From: Propionibacterium australiense
GTDB lineage: Bacteria > Actinomycetota > Actinomycetes > Propionibacteriales > Propionibacteriaceae
Assembly: GCF_003666605.1 (NCBI RefSeq)
Contig: NZ_RCIV01000013.1
Coordinates: 16,301-80,300, forward strand
Direction: 5' to 3'
DNA length: 64,000 nt
A model generated the notes under the pieces. It saw only the letters and a list, made by a program, of their open reading frames with translations, had not been told where the DNA came from and searched no databases. Below are positions 28,459 to 35,928 of the stretch, in pieces. The number at the start of each line of letters is the position of its first letter. The stretch's first letter is position 1. A program made the translations under genes and the position numbers.

Positions 28459-29549
28459 TGACCGCCCCCGATCGCGATGGCCGCCAGGCCGTATCGTCCC
28501 CGGCCCTGGCGGACCAGCTGACTGAACAACCGGGTCAGCAGGATCGCTCCGGACGCGGCCCACGGATGCCCCAGTGCGATCGCGCCGCCCTGCGGGCAGT
28601 TGCGCCCCTGATCGATGCCCAGGGCGTCCAGGCAGGCGAGCACCTGCCCGGCGAAGGCCTCGTTGAACTCGACGACGTCGAGCTGGTCGGGGGCGATGCC
28701 GCTGCGCTCGAGGGCCAGCCGGCAGGCCGGGACGATTCCCCAGCCGGGGCGGGCCGGGTCGCAGGTGGCCGAGCAGAGCGCCAGGACGCGCAGCCCCGGG
28801 CTCCGGTGCCGAACCCAGGTGTCCTCGTCGGCCATGAGCACGGCGGCCGCCCCGTCGTTGATGCCGCACGAGTTCGCGGCGGTGACGGTGCCGTCGCCGC
28901 GGAAGATGGGCCGGAAACGGGCCAGCCGCTCGATGCTGAAGCCGGAGCGGGGCCGTTCGTCGCGGTCCCTGCCGCTGATGGGAATGATCTCGGCGGTGAA
29001 CAGCCCGGCCTCCTGTGCCGCAAGGGCCCGCCGGTGGGAGTCCACCGCGTAGGCGTCCTGGCGTCGTCGGCCGATACCGCGCTCGGCGGCCAGCGCATCG
29101 GCCGCCTCACCCATCTCGGGGTCCGGCCGGCCCGGCGGGGAGAAGGGCGCCCGCTCGTAGCGCTGGGCAGGTCCTCCGCCGGTCGGTGGCCAGTAGGTCA
29201 GCGGCTCGGTCGAGACGGCCTGGACGCCTCCGGCGATGACGTATCCGGGCTCGGCCGTCAGCCAGTGGTGGCCCACCTCGACGGCGGCCAGCCCCGAGCC
29301 GCACTGACGGTCGACGCTCAGCGCGGGTATCCCGTCCAGCCCGGCTGCGAGGGCGGCGACCCGGGCGACATTGCCGCCGGGGCCCCGCACAGTGCCCACG
29401 ACGATCTGCCGGATCAGCTCGGGCGCGGGGCAGGATCGCGCCAGCTCGGCGAGCACGGGGGCGGCCAGGTCGGTGGTGCTCATGGTGCGCCACATGCCGC
29501 GGGCCGAGCCGATCGCGGTGCGCCGGGCGTCGACGACGTAGACGCTCAT
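28425..29549 (-). CDS. thiolase-family enzyme lacking the second catalytic cysteine
   Basis: 374 aa, slightly shorter than the usual 390. It has VDARRTAIGSARG at the start, the acyl-accepting nucleophile in SVDRQCGSG (Cys about residue 81), NEAFAG near 313, and the catalytic His in GGAIALGHPWAASGA near 340. In ordinary thiolases the C-terminal block is CIGGGxG, with Cys as the proton-moving base; here it reads AIAIGGGQG, so that cysteine is alanine. Claisen condensation or thiolysis by the classical mechanism is therefore doubtful. ATG at 29549 with a GAGGAG site, overlapping the upstream AMP-binding gene by 4 nt (ATGA). No other beta-oxidation gene is near. Confidence 0.87.
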   Translation of the reverse strand: MSVYVVDARRTAIGSARGMWRTMSTTDLAAPVLAELARSCPAPELIRQIVVGTVRGPGGNVARVAALAAGLDGIPALSVDRQCGSGLAAVEVGHHWLTAEPGYVIAGGVQAVSTEPLTYWPPTGGGPAQRYERAPFSPPGRPDPEMGEAADALAAERGIGRRRQDAYAVDSHRRALAAQEAGLFTAEIIPISGRDRDERPRSGFSIERLARFRPIFRGDGTVTAANSCGINDGAAAVLMADEDTWVRHRSPGLRVLALCSATCDPARPGWGIVPACRLALERSGIAPDQLDVVEFNEAFAGQVLACLDALGIDQGRNCPQGGAIALGHPWAASGAILLTRLFSQLVRQGRGRYGLAAIAIGGGQGTAVVVETAR

Positions 29550-30505
29550 CGCAGCTCCTCGGCCAGCCGGTGCAGGTCGATCTTCCCGGTCGTCGTCCTG
29601 GGCAGGCGGGGGATGACCCGCCAGACGCGGGGCCGCTGCGGGCCGGACAGATTCCGGCGGGCCCAGCCCCTGACGTGGCGCAGGTCGTCGTGGCTGGTCG
29701 TGACCGCGGCCAGTACCTGTCCCAGCTCGGGGTGCGGAAGACCGAGCAGCACCACCTCGCCGTGGGCACGTGCGGCGAGCCTGGCCCGCAGCGGCGCCAG
29801 CTCGACGGTCGCCCCGGCGGTCGTGATCGCCCCGGCCCTGCCCCACACCTGGAGCAGCCCGTTGTCGAGCCGGCCGCGGTCGCCCACGGTGACGAAACCG
29901 TCCGCGCGCCGCCGGAACGCGCCCGGTCCCTCCGGCTCGAGACAGCCGTCGGCCAGCCAGGGAGAACGCACCCAGATGCGGTCGTCGGCGGTGTCGATCT
30001 CCACGGCCTCGAAGGGGCGCAGGTCCTGCGCATGCCGGCCGAGTGCGACGAGCGAGAGCTCCGCGGCGCCGTAATAGTGCACCACGTCCCAGCCAAGACC
30101 GGTGGCCCACTGCCAGAGCGCCCGGGACAACCCGTCCCCGGCGACGAGAGCCTTCATCGGCGCGTGGCTGTCGAGCGCCCTGGCCAGCCCGGACGGGGTC
30201 AGCGTCGCCCAGCTCGCGCCCTCGGGCCGAGAGTCCCAGGCGGCCCCGGCGTACTCGCACAGGCAGGCCGAGAAGAGGTTCATCGTCGAGTCGAGGGGCC
30301 CTGGTATCCACATCCTGTCGCCGGCATGAAGCCCCGTGCGCTCGATCAACGGCGCGAAGGAGCGGGTCCATGAGCACGTGCTGCGCACGATCGTGCGCGC
30401 CGCACCGGTGGTACCGGAGGTGCGCAGTGCGATCGGCGCCCCCTCGCGGTGGGCACGCCAGAATGCGGTGGTCGGCTCGGGGCCGTCGAGTCGTACGGTC
30501 TTCAC
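29546..30505 (-). CDS. short AMP-dependent acyl-CoA synthetase-like protein (MenE-like)
   Basis: About 319 aa from the GTG at 30505, which has GGGAGAG 9 nt upstream; a TTG at 30526 is the alternative. ANL-family motifs are present in order: ALRTSGTTGAARTIVRS (ATP loop, near residue 26), YYGAAELS (adenylate motif near 160), GDRGRLDNGLLQVWGRAG (hinge, near 245) and PRTTTGKIDLHRL (A10 lysine near 305). It lacks most of the N-terminal subdomain of ordinary 450-600 aa ligases, like the shortened MenE-type proteins of some actinobacteria. No other men genes are near. It is coupled to the atypical thiolase, so the two probably act on the same acyl substrate. Confidence 0.75.
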   Translation of the reverse strand: MKTVRLDGPEPTTAFWRAHREGAPIALRTSGTTGAARTIVRSTCSWTRSFAPLIERTGLHAGDRMWIPGPLDSTMNLFSACLCEYAGAAWDSRPEGASWATLTPSGLARALDSHAPMKALVAGDGLSRALWQWATGLGWDVVHYYGAAELSLVALGRHAQDLRPFEAVEIDTADDRIWVRSPWLADGCLEPEGPGAFRRRADGFVTVGDRGRLDNGLLQVWGRAGAITTAGATVELAPLRARLAARAHGEVVLLGLPHPELGQVLAAVTTSHDDLRHVRGWARRNLSGPQRPRVWRVIPRLPRTTTGKIDLHRLAEELR

Positions 30506-30541
30506 GCGATCATCTCTCCCAGACAAGTACCCTCACAGGGC

Positions 30542-30554
30542 TGAACATTGTTCA
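30542..30554. promoter_or_regulatory. perfect 13-bp palindrome upstream of the AMP-binding/thiolase pair
   Basis: TGAACATTGTTCA has two 6-bp perfect half sites around one base, 37 nt upstream of the likely GTG start. It resembles a regulator operator, of TetR or similar type. No obvious -10 lies beside it, so the role is inferred. Confidence 0.4.
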
Positions 30555-30713
30555 ATAGCTGTGCAGTGTAGCTTCCTGCGGGTCTCTCGGCCGGGGCGGG
30601 GCGGTTCCGAGTGAGTACGGGGCCGATCGGGTGAGGGACGGCTCCGCGCATCTCGACGCCGCGGTTCGGCATCACCGCGGGGTCGATCGGGCTGGGCCGG
30701 CTTCGTGCTCCGA

Positions 30714-31565
30714 TCAGCTCCGGCGCGGCGCCTGCGGCAGTACGAGGGGCGTGCCGGTGATCGGGTCGGTGAGGACGCTGACCGGCAGCCCATAGGCCTG
30801 CTCCACCAGCTCGGGCGTGACGACATCGGCCGGTGCGCCGCTCGCCAGGATCGTGCCGTCACGCATGGCGATGATCTCGTCGGCGTAGCGGCAGGCCTGG
30901 TTGAGGTCGTGCAGCACGGAGACGATCGTCGTCCCCAGTTCGCGGTTGAGCTCGCGGCACAGGTCGAGGACGTCCACCTGGTGGGCCAGATCGAGGTAGG
31001 TGGTCGGTTCGTCGAGGAGCAGGACGTCGGTCTGCTGGGCGAGGGTCATGGCGATCCACACCCGCTGGCGCTGGCCGCCCGACAGATTCGTCACCGGCCG
31101 CTTCGCCAGCGGGGCCACATGGGTGCGTTCCATCGCGATGCGCACCTGTTTCTCGTCCTCGACCGACCAGGGCCGCAGCAGGCCCTGATGGGGGTAGCGG
31201 CCGCGCGCCACCAGCTCGCGCACGGTGATGCCGTCCGGGGTCAGCGAGGACTGGGCGAGGAAACCGACCCGCCGGGCCAGCGCCTTCGGCGAGTACGAGT
31301 GCACGTCGCGCCCGTCCAATAGCACTTGCCCGCCGGTGGGGGCGAGTACCCGGCTCAGTGCGCGCAGCAGGGTCGACTTGCCGCAGGCGTTGGGTCCGAG
31401 GATGACGGTGAACGCGCCGGGGGTGATGTCCACGTCGAGGTGCTCGATGACCGGGTCGCCGTGCGGATAGCTCATCACCAGCTTCCGCGCACTGAGGCCG
31501 GGAGTCGCCCGTGGTCTGCCCTGCGGGCCCGAACCGGGTGTGCCGTCCCGCAGGACCTGGCTCAT
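30714..31565 (-). CDS. iron-siderophore ABC transporter, ATP-binding protein
   Basis: 283 aa from the ATG at 31565, which overlaps the binding-protein stop (ATGA). FepC/FecE type: Walker A GPNACGKSTLLRAL near residue 61, Q-loop in LAQSSLTPDG, signature LSGGQRQRVWIAM near 163, Walker B VLLLDEPTTYLDLAHQ near 183, and the H-loop in SVLHDLNQAC. It powers import of a ferric siderophore through the two FecCD permeases encoded on the other side of the divergent promoter. The N-terminal 25 residues before LSARKLVMSYPHGD are poorly conserved, so a slightly later start is possible. Confidence 0.92.
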   Translation of the reverse strand: MSQVLRDGTPGSGPQGRPRATPGLSARKLVMSYPHGDPVIEHLDVDITPGAFTVILGPNACGKSTLLRALSRVLAPTGGQVLLDGRDVHSYSPKALARRVGFLAQSSLTPDGITVRELVARGRYPHQGLLRPWSVEDEKQVRIAMERTHVAPLAKRPVTNLSGGQRQRVWIAMTLAQQTDVLLLDEPTTYLDLAHQVDVLDLCRELNRELGTTIVSVLHDLNQACRYADEIIAMRDGTILASGAPADVVTPELVEQAYGLPVSVLTDPITGTPLVLPQAPRRS

Positions 31566-32593
31566 CCGATGTGTTCCTTCAGCGCGGCCATCGCCGTGGC
31601 GGCAGCGGTGGGGCCGGCGTTCAGGTAGAAGGGGTCGTTGTCGACCTGCACGGCCTGGTCGTTCGACACCGCGCCCAAGGTGCCCCACAGCGGCAGCGAG
31701 GTCACCTCGCTGCCGTCGCCGGACTGGACGCCGTAGAAGATCCAGTCGGCGTCGGCCTGGTCGAGGCTCTCGTCATCGATGTCCTGCGAGGTGTCCTCGA
31801 AGCGCTGGCTGTCGGGGCGACTCAGGCCGGCGTCCTCGGCCAGTGAACCGGGGAACGAGGCGAGGCCGTAGATGCGGGTCCGGTCTGAGGTCTTGTTGAG
31901 GAACGAGACGGTCGGCACGGTCGACAGGCCGGCGCCCCAGCTCGCGGCGTCCTCCTGGTAGCTCGTCAGCCAGTCCTGCGCCTGGCCGAGCTTGCCGAGA
32001 GCATCGGCGATGAGCTGGAAGTCCTGCTTCCAGTACAGCCCGGTGCCCTTCGTGACGACGGTCGGCGCCAGCGCCGTGAGGCTCTCGTAGAGGCTGTCGA
32101 TGTTCTTGCCGGCCGAGTTCACCAGGATGAGGTCGGCGTCGAGGTTCGCGATCGACTCGATGCTCGGCTCGGTGCGGCTGCCGACATAGGTGATGGCGTC
32201 CAGCCCGGCCTTGTCGCCGGGGAAGGCGTCGTAGAGGTACTGCGGAACCATCTTGGAGCCGTCGACCCCGGTGGAGCCGACCGGCACGATGCCCATGGTG
32301 AGGGCGACGTCGAGCTGGCCGGTCGAGATGACGACGAGTCGCTGCGGCTCGTTCTCGATCGTCGTCTCCCCCTTGTGGTGGGTGACGGTGCGCGGCCAGG
32401 CGCCGTCGGCAGCGCCACTGCCCATGCCCTCGGTCATGCTGCGGGGCACGAGGTAGCTGGCCGGCGCGGAGGCCGAGGAGGCGGATGATCCGGAGCCGGA
32501 TGAGCCTGAGTTGTCGGAGGAGCAGCCGGCGAGGGCGGCGGCTACGGCGAGGGCGCCGAGGCTGAACGTGCGGCGCTGAATACGTACAGTCAT
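31562..32593 (-). CDS. siderophore-binding lipoprotein
   Basis: 343 aa. The signal is that of a lipoprotein with twin-arginine character: RIQRRTFSLGALAVAAALAGC, with lipobox LAGC at about residues 20-23, then a Ser/Gly-rich linker. The Peripla_BP_2 fold follows: PQRLVVISTGQLDVALTMGIVPVGST at the first lobe, ESIANLDADLILVNS, then the long connecting helix and NDQAVQVDNDPFYLNAGPTAA. It captures a ferric siderophore outside the membrane and delivers it to the permease pair. Its -10 TAGGCT, 6 nt before the ATG, is inside the iron box, so expression should be repressed by iron and the mRNA leaderless. Confidence 0.92.
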   Translation of the reverse strand: MTVRIQRRTFSLGALAVAAALAGCSSDNSGSSGSGSSASSASAPASYLVPRSMTEGMGSGAADGAWPRTVTHHKGETTIENEPQRLVVISTGQLDVALTMGIVPVGSTGVDGSKMVPQYLYDAFPGDKAGLDAITYVGSRTEPSIESIANLDADLILVNSAGKNIDSLYESLTALAPTVVTKGTGLYWKQDFQLIADALGKLGQAQDWLTSYQEDAASWGAGLSTVPTVSFLNKTSDRTRIYGLASFPGSLAEDAGLSRPDSQRFEDTSQDIDDESLDQADADWIFYGVQSGDGSEVTSLPLWGTLGAVSNDQAVQVDNDPFYLNAGPTAAATAMAALKEHIG

Positions 32594-32631
32594 GAGGTAA
32601 GCCTAAACTTTTCAATAGTACTCTCTCAGTG
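32593..32631. promoter_or_regulatory. divergent iron-regulated promoter with DtxR/IdeR box
   Basis: Bases 32593-32611 read TGAGGTAAGCCTAAACTTT, which matches the DtxR/IdeR consensus TWAGGTWAGSCTWACCTWA at 16 of 19 positions. The 37-bp gap also holds a leftward -10 TAGGCT inside the box (6 nt before the binding-protein ATG) and a rightward -10 TACTCT (32619-32624, 6 nt before the permease GTG). One bound repressor dimer pair would shut both directions, and both mRNAs would be leaderless. Confidence 0.75.
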
Positions 32632-33647
32632 TGTCTCATATTCCTGCGCTGTCAGCTGAAAGGCGTTGCCGGACCGTCGCGGGCGTCCTGTTCGGAGTCG
32701 CCGTCATCGTGCTGCTGGCGTTCGTCAGCATGTCGATCGGCTCACGTCAGCTCACGCTCGCCCAGGTATGGGAGGGGCTCGCCGCGCACGACCGCAGCGC
32801 CGCCTCGATCATCGTCTGGCAGCTGCGGCTGCCCCGTACCGTGGTGGCCGTCGTTGTGGGCGCCGCCCTCGGCGCGGCCGGAGTCGTCATGCAGGCCCTC
32901 ACCCGCAACCCGCTCGCCGAGCCCGGTGTCCTGGGCGTCAACGCGGGAGCCTCCTTCGCCGTCGTCCTGGCCATCGCCGTCGGGGGTGTGAGCGCGGTCT
33001 CCGGCTACGTCTGGTTCTCGTTCATCGGCTCCGCGGCGGCCGCCCTCCTCGTCCAGACGATGGCCAGGCGCCGACCCGGCGCAGGACACGCGCGCCTGGT
33101 CCTCGCCGGTGTCGCGCTCGCCGCGGCGCTCAACGCGGTGACCGGCACCGTCACCATGTACGACACCGCGGCCTTCGACTCCTACCGGTTCTGGACTCTC
33201 GGGTCCTTCGCCGACCGCGACCTGGCCACGTTCGCCTGGACCACCCCGTTCGTCGCGGCCGGCCTGCTCATCGCGCTGGCCTGCGGACGCAGTCTCAACG
33301 TCCTGGCCCTCGGCGACGAGCAGGCCACCGCCCTCGGCGCCCGGCTCGGCCTCGTGCGGGCCGCCTCACTGACGGCCATCACCCTGCTGTGTGGGGCGGC
33401 GACCGCCGCGGCCGGGCCGATCGGTTTCGTCGGGCTGGTCGTCCCCCACGTCCTGAGGCTCGTTGTCGGTCCCGACCAGCGCCGCCTGCTGCCGCTGTCG
33501 ATCGTCGGCGGCCCGATTCTGGTGCTCGCCGCCGACATCGCAGGCCGCGTCATCACCCGGCCGGATGAGATCGAGGCGGGCGTCGTCACGGCCTTCGTCG
33601 GCGCGCCAGTGCTGCTCTCCCTGGTCGTGTACAGGAGGGGACGATGA
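32631..33647 (+). CDS. iron-siderophore ABC transporter permease (FecCD family), first subunit
   Basis: 338 aa, GTG start, with about nine membrane segments. FecCD landmarks: SIGSRQLTLAQVWEGL, WQLRLPRTVVAVVVGAALGAAGVVMQALTRNPLAEPGVLGVNAGASF (G-rich block near 68-110), and the ATPase-coupling loop near AAAGPIGFVGLVVPHVLRLVVGPDQRRLLP (about 265-295). It pairs with the next gene, whose ATG overlaps its stop by 4 nt, to form the membrane channel for the siderophore. Expression is from the iron-box promoter. No ribosome site precedes the GTG, and the TACTCT -10 is 6 nt away. Confidence 0.93.
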   Translation: MSHIPALSAERRCRTVAGVLFGVAVIVLLAFVSMSIGSRQLTLAQVWEGLAAHDRSAASIIVWQLRLPRTVVAVVVGAALGAAGVVMQALTRNPLAEPGVLGVNAGASFAVVLAIAVGGVSAVSGYVWFSFIGSAAAALLVQTMARRRPGAGHARLVLAGVALAAALNAVTGTVTMYDTAAFDSYRFWTLGSFADRDLATFAWTTPFVAAGLLIALACGRSLNVLALGDEQATALGARLGLVRAASLTAITLLCGAATAAAGPIGFVGLVVPHVLRLVVGPDQRRLLPLSIVGGPILVLAADIAGRVITRPDEIEAGVVTAFVGAPVLLSLVVYRRGR

Positions 33648-34708
33648 GCGCCCGGTCGGATCTCTGGCACGACGGAGCCGCGGCCCCGTCGCTGCCCCTG
33701 CCCGCCGGTGCCCGCCTGCCGGTGCGCCCGCGCGCCGTGGCCGTCACCGCGGCCCTCGTTCTCGTCGCGGGTCTCGTCGCCGTGCTCGCCGTCGCGACCG
33801 GCTCCTACGAGCTCGACCTCGCCGGTGTCCTCCAGGTCCTACAGGGCGGCGGTTCCGAGACGGACCGGTTCATCGTCCTCGACCAGCGACTCCCGCGCGC
33901 CATCGCGGCCTGGCTCGCCGGCGCCGGCCTGGGGCTGTCGGGCGCCGTCTTCCAGTCGCTCTCCCGCAACCCGCTGGGCAGCCCCGACATCGTCGGGTTC
34001 ACCACCGGCGCCAGCGCGGGCGGCCTCATCGTCATCATTCTCATGGGCGCCCCCGGTGTCGCCACACTGGCCCTCGGTACCGTGGCCGGTGGTCTCCTCA
34101 CCGCGGCACTCGTCATCGTGGCGACGGTCCGCCGTGGCATGGCAGGCGAGAACCTCGTCCTGGCCGGCATCGCCATCGCCGCCATGATCTCGGCGGTCAA
34201 CGAGTACCTCGTCAGCCGCGCCCCGCTCGAGTCCGCCGAGGCGGCGAAGGCCTGGCAGTTCGGCAGCCTCAACACGATCGGCTGGTCCCAGACCAGGGTG
34301 CTGGTGGCCGGGCTGGTCGTCCTGCTGCCGCAGCTGGCCTGGCTGGCCCGCCCCTCACGCATCCTCGAACTCGGCGACGACACGGCCGCCGGGCTGGGGG
34401 TGCGCCCGGGGCGTCAGCGCCTCGCCATGCTCGTCTACGGCGTCCTGCTCGTCGCGGCCGTCGTGTCGGTCACCGGGCCGATCGGCTTCCTCGCCCTGGC
34501 CGCCCCTCAGCTGGCCCGCCGCCTGGCCGGTACGCCCGGGATCGCCTTCTGGCCGGCCGTCGCGATGGGCGGGGCGCTGCTCGGCGCCGCCGATCTGCTG
34601 GCCCAGCGGCTGCTCGCCCCCTTCCAGATCCCCGTCGGGCTGGTCAGCTCGGCGATCGGTGGTCTCTACCTACTGTGGCTACTCGGCTTCAGCAGGCGCG
34701 AGGGCTGA
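33644..34708 (+). CDS. iron-siderophore ABC transporter permease (FecCD family), second subunit
   Basis: 354 aa, with an N-terminal cytosolic extension of about 35 residues (to LPVRPRAV), then nine or ten membrane segments. RLPRAIAAWLAGAGLGLSGAVFQSLSRNPLGSPDIVGFTTGAS is the conserved G-rich block near residue 82-125, and GPIGFLALAAPQLARRLAGTPG near 281 is the ATPase coupling loop. It is translationally coupled to the first permease. The order permease-permease on one strand and binding protein-ATPase on the other makes a complete importer of the FepBCDG class. Downstream, 99 nt separate it from a convergent gene. Confidence 0.93.
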   Translation: MSARSDLWHDGAAAPSLPLPAGARLPVRPRAVAVTAALVLVAGLVAVLAVATGSYELDLAGVLQVLQGGGSETDRFIVLDQRLPRAIAAWLAGAGLGLSGAVFQSLSRNPLGSPDIVGFTTGASAGGLIVIILMGAPGVATLALGTVAGGLLTAALVIVATVRRGMAGENLVLAGIAIAAMISAVNEYLVSRAPLESAEAAKAWQFGSLNTIGWSQTRVLVAGLVVLLPQLAWLARPSRILELGDDTAAGLGVRPGRQRLAMLVYGVLLVAAVVSVTGPIGFLALAAPQLARRLAGTPGIAFWPAVAMGGALLGAADLLAQRLLAPFQIPVGLVSSAIGGLYLLWLLGFSRREG

Positions 34709-34807
34709 TCGCCGCGAGCCGTGTGCCGCACCCCCCAACGGGGCTCGCCGGCCCCGCATGCTCCGGCGCGGCCGCACCCCAGCGGGGCCGTCGGGGCGGG
34801 AACGGCG

Positions 34808-35655
34808 TCACTGTCCGTCGGCGCCGCACTCGACGACGGGCAGCTCGCCGGCGTGCCCGGCCAGCCAGTCGGCCAGCACGTCGATCTCCTCGGTGACGTC
34901 CTCAAGCTCGCCCCCGGTGATGACGATGCTCATCGCGGCCAGACCCGAGCCGGTGTCGATGGTGCCCATCTGACGCATCGTCGAGACGCCGGTGTGCTCG
35001 TTGGTGCCCCAGCCCGACTTGGCGTGCCCGCCCTCGACGGTCTCGACGCCGACCGCCTGCGAGTCGACCAGATCGGCCATGAGCCGGTAGACGTGCTGCA
35101 CGGCGTCCTCGTCCGAGCAGGCCATCCAGGCGGCGAACCGCGCCTGGTCGGCACTCGACCACTGGGTCATGCCGAAACCGATGTCGCCGCCGAGCGCGGC
35201 ATTGGGCAGGGTCAGCGTCGACGTGTCGTCTGCCTCGCGCAGCAGGTTGTCGACCTTGGTGCTGGCCTGGTAGCCGTCGCCGAGCGTCTCGAACAGTGCA
35301 CTCGCCGCGTCGTTGTCGGACTCGGTGATCGCCAGCTTCGCCTGCTCGTCGAGTTCGTCCCCGCTTTCGCGCAGGGCCTCGATGGCGATCGGCACCTTGA
35401 TCGTCGACCACGCGGTGCTCTCGGGCACCTCGCCGGCCGTGACGACGTCGCCGTCGGCGGTCACGACCGACACCTGGGCGTCGTCGGGAAAGGCCGCGAC
35501 GAGGCCCTCGAGGACGACCTGCACCGAGGCTGCGGGGGCTCGACTGAGGAGCCGCCCGCAACGCAGCCGCTCAGTGCGAACGAACCGGTGAGGACGCACA
35601 CGAGCGAGAGGACGGCGAGGACGAGGTGGATGCGGCTGGGCGGACGAGAGGACAT
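34808..35655 (-). pseudogene. class A beta-lactamase-like lipoprotein, frameshifted at a C5 run
   Basis: Two frames make one gene. From the ATG at 35655 the first reads MSSRPPSRIHLVLAVLSLVC... with lipobox LSGC and then GGSSVE. At a run of five C (plus-strand G5 at 35534-35538) it leaves frame, and the remaining body is in another frame: AASVQVVLEGLVAAFPDDAQVSVV. One extra C would join them. The body has the beta-lactamase/serine-hydrolase motifs: STIKVP (SxxK), ESDNDAAS (SDN) and HAKSGWG (the KTG equivalent), with no clear Glu166 motif. Such exported proteins are more often DD-peptidase-like or Lpp-anchored serine hydrolases than true resistance enzymes. As assembled, the mature domain would be made without its export signal. 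Confidence 0.7.
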
Positions 35656-35861
35656 GGTGAGTCTTCCTCCGAAGAGGTCTGCACGGGGACAATGCCCCTC
35701 ATTATTCACCGGGCTCCTCTGCGGATCGCGGCACCGTGTCGGGGGATGGTCCCGAGCTGAATCCCCGGGGGTCTCCGCACGGCCTTCACCCAGACCCGTA
35801 GGGGTCCGGCCCTTAGGGATCCGGGCAGAAATCGGGACGTGCCGAGGGCAGGAATCTGGCC

Positions 35862-35890
35862 TACTATGAAACAGAGCAAGCGTTCTGTTT
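35862..35890 (+). promoter_or_regulatory. promoter -10 and candidate TetR-type operator of the activase gene
   Basis: TACTAT (35862-35867) is a good -10. Just after it, AAACAGA (35869-35875) and TCTGTTT (35884-35890) form a 7-bp inverted repeat with an 8-bp spacer, like operators of TetR-family repressors. About 40-55 nt of leader with a GAAGGAG site follows. Confidence 0.45.
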
Positions 35891-35928
35891 TCGGACGGTG
35901 CTCACCGGATCTCGAAGGAGAACAACGG

